Assembly (NCBI GenBank): GCA_937906355.1
Contig: CALCWF010000120.1
Coordinates: forward strand, 1-18,234
Direction of reading: 5' to 3'
Length of the DNA stretch: 18,234 nucleotides
From: an uncultured Rickettsiales bacterium
GTDB taxonomy: Bacteria; Pseudomonadota; Alphaproteobacteria; Rickettsiales; Deianiraeaceae
The notes under the pieces were generated by a model. That model was not told the origin of the DNA, did no database searches, and was given only the letters and a program-made list of their open reading frames with translations. Made by a program: the position numbers and the translations under genes. This document shows positions 8,501 through 14,608 of the stretch, one piece after another (positions within the stretch are counted from its first letter, which is position 1; the number at the start of each line of letters is the position of its first letter).

Positions 8501-11500
8501 CCGGAAGGTCCTGTATTACATTGCCACATATCAGGATCAGAGTAATCTCCGCCACCGCTATTATCGTCCTCGTTTGGCATTATATACATAACAAGTCCAT
8601 TACCACCGTTCAGTTCTATATAGCAGTCGCTCTTTGTCTCGTCTACGCAATTAATCGACTTAACTTTTATAGGATATGTAGTTGTCACAGTGATCGGAAC
8701 GGGTTTACCAGTCTTAATGGACGCCTTCGACCATTGAATGGGTATTATACCATTCTTATTTTCAACAAAGCGTACTTCGCCGGAAGTTATATATTCTCGA
8801 TACGAACCGTTGGCACGACAGTTGCTATCAATGAAATACTTTTCTAGTTCCGCAAGCTGTTCGTCGCTCAACTTATCCTTGATTGAAGATAGATCAGGTG
8901 CCTGCGAAAAAGAAGAAATGTTCTCAAATTTATCTATATCGGGTATAACATCGTCCGTGCATTCAATCTCGACTATTTCATTACCAGCAATCGGCAATAA
9001 ACCTTTTTCAAGAGCAACGTAATTATCGTCAGTATATATATCAGACTCATCGTCATTTAGAGCGTAATATAACGTATTATTAGCATCGTTATATTCGGCA
9101 CCTTTACGAGCATACGCCTTCTGTCTCGCGCTATTACTATAATCTATCCATGATACTGTATTTGGATTCTCGACTTCAACGTCTACGCCGGTGGAACCAC
9201 TCGGATCTGTATCTACGTAGTTAATAATCTGGCAATCCTTCGGACATCTTTCGTTGTTCTTGAAATCAAGATTCCCATCGTAGAAAAAATACCCCATTGA
9301 AGAACAAATAGACATACCATCCTTACATTGTTCCTCGTATGTCGTTGTCATGCATTTATTATACGCGGTACCGGAGGTGTCTTGCCCTTTTACAGTGAAA
9401 ATCGTATCTTGCTCTGCCGTAGGAATGATCGTCGTTTGCTTTCCGGCATCGTCGTATAACGGCATCGGTGTATATATACATGAAGAAGCAGTCTCGTCGT
9501 ATGAAACAGAATTGTATAGATTGTCTTCCGTGCAATAACCCATAACCTTTGCGTACGGTGAGCAAATATTATAAGATATGTATATATCGCCTGTTCTACC
9601 ACTTGAATCACTTCCATGTGGATATTTCTTCGTTGCTTTATTTGGTACATTATACATCGTGAAATTCGTATCATAATATTTCAAAAGTTTAACCATCGTG
9701 AATTTATCTATATTTTCCGAAAGATTATAGTTGATTATATTGCTATCATTTTCGTCCGTTACGGCAGATGCGTATAATCCATGCCAACCGTCGTTCTTTC
9801 TACAAATACTCGCAATCTTCGCTCTCAAATTTTCATTGTTTCTACCTATCGCTTCGAACGTATGGTTCATATTAGTGCAAGAACAAGCGACGATATCTGT
9901 TTGCGGGAAACTACCAGTTCTGGAGTTATTGACAGGAACGTATCTATAAAAATGACTCGCACTATCGTTACACGGTTGACCGCCACAAGTGCAACCTGGG
10001 CAATCAAAGACCTTAAAATAAGTAGTACATAGATCTATACAATCTCTGGAACAAAATTGCTTTTCTTTATCGGTTCCCTCCCCCGTCATCCAATCGATGG
10101 TTCCAATTTTAATATTATGTAATCTATACTTAACCCTACTCGGAACAATTCTGCAATTACTTTGAATATTTATTGTTTTGCCATCGCTACATGTAATACT
10201 ATTGATAGACGACAAGAATCTATTCTTATACTTAGAATAATCGTCTCCTTTGTCGTCTCCAATATAGAACTCAATAGGATTTTGAAAACAATTATTATAA
10301 CTATATGTCTTTCTGTTATAACCGGAACCATAAACTTGATCGAAACTCTTGAAATAGACTCTAATTGGACTCTTGCCATTTGAATATACGATATGATTGT
10401 ATTGTATTTTTTTATCCTCCGAATCATCCTTATCTTCCGAACCATCCGAGTAGAAGTTAGAACACGTATCTGCCTTATAACCACTATCATCACCGCCACG
10501 AATACACATCAAATAGTGCAACGGCTTTGAGCTTTTTTTTATCTTCGTACCACCGACGCCGGACGAAATCGCTTCCGAAATCTTCTCATAACACTTAATA
10601 AGCTCCTCTCCTTTAAGACCATCGCAACTAACGGGTTCTGTGTCTCCTGTATCCTCATATTCAATATCATTATCTAATGAATTAACCTGTTCTTCGAATG
10701 CTGGATATTTGCCGTCATATAGTGGCGTTACTCGCCTACGATACTCGTATTTCTTACCGTCATAATCAAAACTACATACATACCATAATACGTCTGTCTG
10801 CTTGATCGAGCATGTTAGATTGTTATCATCGACATTTACAACAACCTTTATGTCTTTTATGTTATCAGTCCATGCGTCAGAGACTGGAAATTTATCAAAA
10901 ATAATCTTCTCCGGAATAAGAAAACCATAATTTATACTCTCACTTCCCGTCAAAAGAGATGGTTTACAGCTACTATTTGGCACAACGTATTCGCTACTAC
11001 CACTCGCGGTAGGATAAGCTATCGAATGATCGGCGCCATTATCATCTTTGACAGTATATATATAAGATAATGCCATTCGACCGTTCTGTTCGTATATCTG
11101 TTTAGCGACAATTACCGAGGGGCTTCTATCGGAAAATGATATATCTTTATATTGTCCATCCGGAATTGTGACAAATGAGCTACCAAATGGTATCCAGTTA
11201 TCCAGCGTGACATTAATAGTCTGCTGATAACCAGATAGTATAATAGAATCAGATACGTTGATTTTCATCTTATTGCCGGCTTCGACAATCGCGTCATCTC
11301 CGCTCGTCGTTCTCATCGGAGTCCACAAATTCTCCTTCGCACGTGTTTCCGTCACTCCTTTAGATAACGTATAACTACCAAACTGATTCTCCTGTGCAAT
11401 CACGCCACGATTTATCGGTCTGACGGTCGATACCTGCGTAACCTCCCATATGCCACCTTCCGCAGTTTCATCTGGATACTCGCAACCACTACCTCCGCAA

Positions 11501-11574
11501 CCCGACAACTGCGTCGTAAGAAATATTGCCAATATGATGTTTATCAATCTGCGTCGTAAGGGCACATAACACAT
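2590..11574 (-). CDS. virB6: Giant VirB6/TrbL-family type IV secretion protein with lipoprotein signal
   Basis: VirB6 is the polytopic inner-membrane component of type IV secretion channels. Here the family domain occupies the C-terminus of a 2994-residue protein, at about residues 2640-2930. It has about five or six membrane segments and the signature LSIGPIVFLMLI followed by a KFTEWWKS segment. A basic Lys/Ala/Gly-rich tail ends the protein. Just before the domain, a segment with GKIWFAVLDPPNSLDG (Trp2487) resembles the pre-membrane region of Rickettsiales VirB6 proteins. The N-terminus has RRR, a hydrophobic stretch and a perfect lipobox (LSGC, Cys26) with Gly at +2. Between lie about 2600 residues of beta-rich, Cys-containing sequence. 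They include a cluster of seven Cys (508-535), three divergent copies of one module (241-278, 1173-1229, 1465-1519) and a Gly/Ala-rich hydrophobic stretch (1909-1976). Canonical VirB6 is about 300 residues; long versions are typical of Rickettsiales. No other virB gene is in the window. It is transcribed divergently from the 899-residue gene. Confidence 0.88.
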   Translation of the reverse strand: MCYVPLRRRLINIILAIFLTTQLSGCGGSGCEYPDETAEGGIWEVTQVSTVRPINRGVIAQENQFGSYTLSKGVTETRAKENLWTPMRTTSGDDAIVEAGNKMKINVSDSIILSGYQQTINVTLDNWIPFGSSFVTIPDGQYKDISFSDRSPSVIVAKQIYEQNGRMALSYIYTVKDDNGADHSIAYPTASGSSEYVVPNSSCKPSLLTGSESINYGFLIPEKIIFDKFPVSDAWTDNIKDIKVVVNVDDNNLTCSIKQTDVLWYVCSFDYDGKKYEYRRRVTPLYDGKYPAFEEQVNSLDNDIEYEDTGDTEPVSCDGLKGEELIKCYEKISEAISSGVGGTKIKKSSKPLHYLMCIRGGDDSGYKADTCSNFYSDGSEDKDDSEDKKIQYNHIVYSNGKSPIRVYFKSFDQVYGSGYNRKTYSYNNCFQNPIEFYIGDDKGDDYSKYKNRFLSSINSITCSDGKTINIQSNCRIVPSRVKYRLHNIKIGTIDWMTGEGTDKEKQFCSRDCIDLCTTYFKVFDCPGCTCGGQPCNDSASHFYRYVPVNNSRTGSFPQTDIVACSCTNMNHTFEAIGRNNENLRAKIASICRKNDGWHGLYASAVTDENDSNIINYNLSENIDKFTMVKLLKYYDTNFTMYNVPNKATKKYPHGSDSSGRTGDIYISYNICSPYAKVMGYCTEDNLYNSVSYDETASSCIYTPMPLYDDAGKQTTIIPTAEQDTIFTVKGQDTSGTAYNKCMTTTYEEQCKDGMSICSSMGYFFYDGNLDFKNNERCPKDCQIINYVDTDPSGSTGVDVEVENPNTVSWIDYSNSARQKAYARKGAEYNDANNTLYYALNDDESDIYTDDNYVALEKGLLPIAGNEIVEIECTDDVIPDIDKFENISSFSQAPDLSSIKDKLSDEQLAELEKYFIDSNCRANGSYREYITSGEVRFVENKNGIIPIQWSKASIKTGKPVPITVTTTYPIKVKSINCVDETKSDCYIELNGGNGLVMYIMPNEDDNSGGGDYSDPDMWQCNTGPSGSYGIYRPYLYKSIADDMNNRRKIDTNSKLWWNCDNETPMWFSGYDFLNTKTGQPINFHIYNVNKLKFFMPNFEKPDEDEGSVAKVGCNADGLPTTMTIGENVIKHSQMSGIVYDEFSGASYKYTLNGETKIIGIYDTTITNKTYEKYMPKVIVVDLEDIGLKGVTISNDKNNLTRVCTDSECSDGKRYYSFTYETKKYKIEIESDKVQFASCYAENEEPEGEGTIEPGAGEYSVLTDIKLSDNTKYYSYNGENQQIFTRYGPFTGFAENQTGILLPAIYQTQHVCRSSSEFIYDEQPSDKNKDIRLFMGYPDTNTPRKNLDKAWRIEFSSPDLEETITNDNDPMTGTNARCVNKTSISMCGTEDEPDVMIVDLSKTEQAVSDKSITGTVFLYKVDNLLDLDSKNYYSVSCSELGWVNKKLYYDDDSIQFLCDGIQNCTSSEIPVIVLTVDGKSYKLSNSTDDDPTITLATISTRQTLRLYSFEYDNKAYTISADNISLRDTICYTGDLVCKTYLQSSISNATNMRKSSDRSTTTVYSLGRFPYMLSCGGKNEQPYYRFPYSFQDKNESELNDTDLYSDVKNKYKVSDSSVDDAGIIMQSGIASFITNSKFARCVPSWLTPSWMILKQPNDPSSFNTGFSAISGTYIAPYGASWSKEEIKDKYKMTSVWQKYGGIINNSIMEQTCETKSSNIGSRVPVYCKPKNVSSFSPEFKTVYDKQFIFVKSLVNDVINTSDDECRIYADKSKLYSALLKMNDPFGTLFPSKVIESIGLDKNVGNSTKSGGGGDTSKVQEGVTVNGDGSHRAEFFKKSELYRNFVGAGILHPEWHIVQDADGKAKIFNYGEDISFSTSGNYYSAGNLSHKTQAYCAIKGTASQIGRDALFDTTIVLASGATITIAYGIKTISAGIAECAMPFVGIFCFITIGAGIATVTAGLATLFGVCPGLVYAALAVSNNANGGAETKGKMTSLSRPLYAKKDCGVATAFRVVPVPPFACLSGYELKCSNDRINKFVDTLPKADRENELLRKCVSEEQTVFQTQPIPIGRCYKRQYDIVSGETSGNEETMRYRDLSYKYLNTLIPITTESVVWSANENVYESQCGLCVKSNSIYSYNGVSFTTEAVSEMPKTIRTSEHCLRYKDNEGASYRWVTNIAKLTHFDNYTVKVQNDIKNNVVDRFVEKLRDCDQSSSYTPDPSSSISTEKIRSAFMKEGVRDRASCVSSLISLYTLYVSDSETTSECATIINNSSETIANAVCAEMRSKIEATDGTEYSRYMFKQNGTSGVCGDDKNVRKTSDKSGLYSLTRIDNEDIVSKYGYGELTDGNIYSSTDPVSFTVTLPNKIRGKTYNTARIGFAFAGVDNTDLKQLYKDYRVKNSDDLKRGYLVTIGNGMLVSKGKYLYYYIQPLNDAGRPDPNYEPNTIFSPSKTNLTTQEIIDSPMVYSFKEADADDNGSAMITTNRTGKIWFAVLDPPNSLDGDTDGQVIEFVNDNTDGLQQTTDSNYLSSNSGYYQVSAKIQTENDDLISDMLKTTGNEDDGYSAHTLFSKFIIKPIKTIFMGEYKCKRCLIKDPTKCEEKTAEYSDLSDSNFYNADGYKQKCDYLWESGIIGQLAMTILKTHLIYIFWFIFTVVVTFYYGFQFLMGMQSEKFDFKFMKKYLWQYALIMAFVNPYSWSLYLQLFVKPAFSLAEGLSAYVASNFSSSTYNDLSPSGFITAVFGPVDDIFRFWINTTTVKKIIAILFSSWTGWIAVVLLLICFVFFVISVLEACALYVVILIKMSLYLSIGPIVFLMLIHSKTAGKFTEWWKSIAGLIAEQVTMFTAIAVFSTIYYHILKGSMNFIYCWEPVLKIPILDITLFSAWRIAGSLPAHMAELMGSSGDLSSTNNSGFNVITGLVLFIITCLMSKFVNKASTFGAKLFGQSSSMPEEIKKVMGAIKGAVKDAGKTAATAPYKYGAGKIAGKMKDIVKAKRSGV

Positions 11575-11704
11575 GCTATATTAATTTGTTAATTTGCAAT
11601 CAAATTTGATAATCCATTATCGTTTAGACGACGCCACCGTTTCATCGCAATAACAGTTCGTCGTATTAGACTCAAATGATAGTCTATTAATGCAATTTAC
11701 ATAA

Positions 11705-11732
11705 ATAATATAAACGATATAATATTACTCAA
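11705..11732 (-). promoter_or_regulatory. Candidate promoter for the virB6-like gene
   Basis: On the minus strand, TTGAGT (11727-11732) and TATTAT (11705-11710) are separated by 16 bases. This would give a leader of roughly 125 bases containing the inverted repeats at 11667-11686 and 11608-11621. In DNA this AT-rich, such matches also occur by chance. Confidence 0.35.
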
Positions 11733-11817
11733 AAACGAGGCACTATATATATAGAGACAATCTATATTTATTTTCTAGTAAAATTACACGTGAGAATCGA
11801 TAATTTTAAGTTAAATA

Positions 11818-11845
11818 TTGCATATTTTTGTTTTTATGCTATCAT
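11818..11845 (+). promoter_or_regulatory. Candidate extended -10 promoter for the 899-residue gene
   Basis: TTGCAT (11818-11823), a 16-base spacer and TATCAT (11840-11845) preceded by TGC make an extended -10 promoter (TGnTATCAT). Initiation would be expected near 11851-11853, leaving only about 4-6 bases before the ATG at 11857. That implies a nearly leaderless transcript, which fits the lack of a Shine-Dalgarno sequence. Confidence 0.45.
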
Positions 11846-11856
11846 AGTCTCGTACT

Positions 11857-14556
11857 ATGAGTGAAAAAGTAATTGATAAGATCATAGAAATAGTAAAGCA
11901 ACCGTGGTTTACACTGGTAGTGACAGCAATTCTCACAGCCATCGTGATAGTGATATTTATTGCGAACTTTGGCACAGCCAAGGAGGCAGATAAAAAGCGA
12001 TTTATAGAATTAAAAGGTAAAAAAGATAAAGAAATAGAGAATGCGAAGAAAAAGATCAATGCGAGTGTCGCAAAACAACATCCAATAAGTAGCAAATCCA
12101 ACGGAAGTGACTCGCAAGAAGATGCGGATGATTTTAGTAAACTACCAAAAAGCGAACAACTAGGAATAGCAAAAATAGAACACGAGAATAACATGAAACT
12201 AATTAAAGAACGTTATAAAGAAAAAAATAAAGATTTGTATGTTCCCGGGAGTGAACCAAATGATGATGCACTTTCGAATAGCTATAAATCGTTCGCCAAC
12301 GCCAAGAAACAAAAAAACGAAAGCGAACAAAAAGAAGCAAACCAAAAAAAACTCGCAAGTATAGAAGTCGACAAAGACGCCCATTTAACGCAACCATTGA
12401 CTATAAATGGTTCAATCGAACTGTCACGTGGCACAACAATCTATCCGGCAAATGATCCGCAATATTTTATAATCGATTGCAATGATCCAAAAATGGAACA
12501 AAACATTAAAGATAAACTGTTAATCGAGACAGAAGGTCTTCCTTACGTTTCGATAAACAAAGAAACTATGGCAATGGAAGAACCCCTTAGTGCGGAAAAC
12601 TTTATTCGAAATACCATTAATAGTGCTAATAAGTATGAAGTTATAGATAAAAATAGTAAATTTCTTCATTTAATAGTGAACGGTCGCCGTTTATCCATTG
12701 GAGATATAGTAGCCGTTTCTAATGACGACAATCAGCAAATAGTTGTAATATCAAAAAATCTAACGCATTTTTCAATAAACAGTTACAGTCTCACAGAAGA
12801 ACAAATAAAAGGTATATTTAAAAAAAAAGGACTTAAAAATATCACTGACAAAATCAATGGTGCCACACCGGAAGAATATTGGCTTGATAAAAACGATTAC
12901 GGGATAGTCATGAAAATAGTCAAAATATCCGACGAACATTATAGACTGCAACTTCAAGATAAAAACTTTTCTGTTTCGCACAATATTGTGACGCAAGAAC
13001 AATTTAATCAAAATAAGAAAGAACTACTACAAAACGGCATAATGCCACGTGGTCACCACTTTAATAAAGATTTTAAAGTAACGGAAGCCGAAAATCCGAC
13101 AAATATAAAAGATTACTGGGTTGACAAGAAAGGAGATTTTTGCTTCATTCAATCCGATGGTCAATTAAAAATATTACCTGAAAATGAATTTGCTCTCATC
13201 GGTAATCATAATCGAGACTTCGTTACACAAAAAATAAACAGCAATGACTCGAATTATGTCGATATAAAAAATAATAATATATACTTCAAATACAATGATG
13301 GAGACGCCGACAAAGCTAATCAATTTGCCAAAATTTACGCACAAGAATTCCTTAAAACGTTCAATTCAGGAGAGATGGACGACACGAGAACTAATGGAAT
13401 AAAATTTCTTTCACATCCAATAAATCAACTTACCGGTAACGTAACCGGTCGACCTCCGCAACTTAAAGATATTGCGATTAATTACGATAAAAAAAGTGAC
13501 GCTCTTGTCATTGGAAATAAAACTGGAGATAAATTTACAGCATTCGACTTTGAATCTGGTGATCTTCTTTCTTTTAAAGAAATCGGCTTAAAAAAACATA
13601 ACGAAGTAGTAGATAAAGAGCAACAAGGCAAGCTCTGCCATTATAATAATCCATTATGCGTTCCGTTCGATAACGACGCAGATAGAAATAACAAAATGAA
13701 CCCAATGCCGAATACGAACGCCAACGAACAAACCGAGATCGACAAAAAGCTAAAATCAATAGGATCGATAGCTACTAGACATAAATTCACAAAAACAATA
13801 GATAACAAATTATATATATGGAATGGAATAGATATAACATCGGGATTCAATAGTAACGCTATATTTGCCAATGGATCAACGGAAAAACAAAGAAGAAGCG
13901 AGCTTTGGAACGATATAGTCGAATTAAGAGCAGATGGATACGATTTAAAAAATATTCTGCCGGAAAAAATGCAAAATATAGAGTTATACAAAAATCAAAG
14001 CGACAAACGAATAATCGCGTCATATGATACAACAACGGACGGCAAGAAAGTCTTTACGTATGTCGAAAATATCGACGAACAAGAATATAAAGGTCCACTG
14101 AGACTCGACAAAATCAAAAAAGACGAGATCATTGCACCCGGCTCAAAGGAAAAAATGCAAAAGTATATCCCTATATTAGTAGCAATGATAAAGAAATTCG
14201 GCGAAAAACAGACTATTTGCAGTAAAGACGTATATGGAATAAATTTTTACGAAGATGACGATCACAAAAAATGTAAATTCATGTTTTTGTATGAAAATCA
14301 CTTGATGATAAAAAATAGTAACGACAAGATACAAGTCGTTCTTAAAGATGGAACTGTGAGTAATAAACTGAAATATAAAATATGGACTCCTTTTCCTCCT
14401 TTTAAAACTGTACTACCTGTTAAGGCATGGGAACCAACGACAAAACACCTCAACGAAGAAATAGATAATATGAATAAAACTATAAACAACGATAATAATG
14501 AAATGGTAGATCTTAGATATGTCGTCGGGAACGACGATATACTGGAAATAGTATAA
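11857..14556 (+). CDS. Unrecognised 899-residue single-pass membrane protein with beta-rich repeats
   Basis: I do not recognise this protein. A single membrane helix lies at about residues 18-38 (FTLVVTAILTAIVIVIFIAN) with no cleavage site, so it is probably a membrane anchor. Residues 41-170 are Lys/Glu-rich and likely helical or coiled-coil. From about 178 the sequence becomes beta-rich. Three related segments can be aligned by eye: 258-325, 338-394 and 417-460. Each opens with a Y-x-(V/L)-D-K type strand; the first two share a later KN...FS(I/V)...T-x-EQ stretch. A polar Asn-rich linker follows near 595-615, and the last 250 residues look globular. The strongly basic flank just after the helix suggests by the positive-inside rule that the large C-terminal part is cytoplasmic, but this is weak evidence. 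It is divergent from the virB6-like giant and 52 bases upstream of dnaB on the same strand. A role with either neighbour is possible and unproven. Confidence 0.8.
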   Translation: MSEKVIDKIIEIVKQPWFTLVVTAILTAIVIVIFIANFGTAKEADKKRFIELKGKKDKEIENAKKKINASVAKQHPISSKSNGSDSQEDADDFSKLPKSEQLGIAKIEHENNMKLIKERYKEKNKDLYVPGSEPNDDALSNSYKSFANAKKQKNESEQKEANQKKLASIEVDKDAHLTQPLTINGSIELSRGTTIYPANDPQYFIIDCNDPKMEQNIKDKLLIETEGLPYVSINKETMAMEEPLSAENFIRNTINSANKYEVIDKNSKFLHLIVNGRRLSIGDIVAVSNDDNQQIVVISKNLTHFSINSYSLTEEQIKGIFKKKGLKNITDKINGATPEEYWLDKNDYGIVMKIVKISDEHYRLQLQDKNFSVSHNIVTQEQFNQNKKELLQNGIMPRGHHFNKDFKVTEAENPTNIKDYWVDKKGDFCFIQSDGQLKILPENEFALIGNHNRDFVTQKINSNDSNYVDIKNNNIYFKYNDGDADKANQFAKIYAQEFLKTFNSGEMDDTRTNGIKFLSHPINQLTGNVTGRPPQLKDIAINYDKKSDALVIGNKTGDKFTAFDFESGDLLSFKEIGLKKHNEVVDKEQQGKLCHYNNPLCVPFDNDADRNNKMNPMPNTNANEQTEIDKKLKSIGSIATRHKFTKTIDNKLYIWNGIDITSGFNSNAIFANGSTEKQRRSELWNDIVELRADGYDLKNILPEKMQNIELYKNQSDKRIIASYDTTTDGKKVFTYVENIDEQEYKGPLRLDKIKKDEIIAPGSKEKMQKYIPILVAMIKKFGEKQTICSKDVYGINFYEDDDHKKCKFMFLYENHLMIKNSNDKIQVVLKDGTVSNKLKYKIWTPFPPFKTVLPVKAWEPTTKHLNEEIDNMNKTINNDNNEMVDLRYVVGNDDILEIV

Positions 14557-14608
14557 ATAATAAACATTAAAATTGCAAATTAGAATTATCTCTCATCTCT
14601 CTACAAAG

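Larger units (their letters stand above)
11575..11856. promoter_or_regulatory. Divergent control region between virB6-like and 899-residue genes
   Basis: This AT-rich spacer must serve two divergent genes. It contains the perfect repeats GATAAT-CC-ATTATC (11608-11621) and TAGACT-8-AGTCTA (11667-11686), the palindromes CAAATTTG (11601-11608) and CTATATATATAG (11743-11754), and one candidate promoter per direction. The two inverted repeats fall in the predicted leader of the virB6-like mRNA, so they could be DNA operators or RNA stems. I see no known riboswitch core. Confidence 0.5.

Noticed and set aside
11576..11604. TTGATT-17-TATAGC as virB6-like promoter on the minus strand
   Set aside because: The -10 would abut the ATG, so transcription would start inside or after the start codon.
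14573..14608. TTG 14573 as the dnaB start
   Set aside because: The 12 extra residues are not part of the DnaB N-terminal domain, and an ATG follows at 14609.
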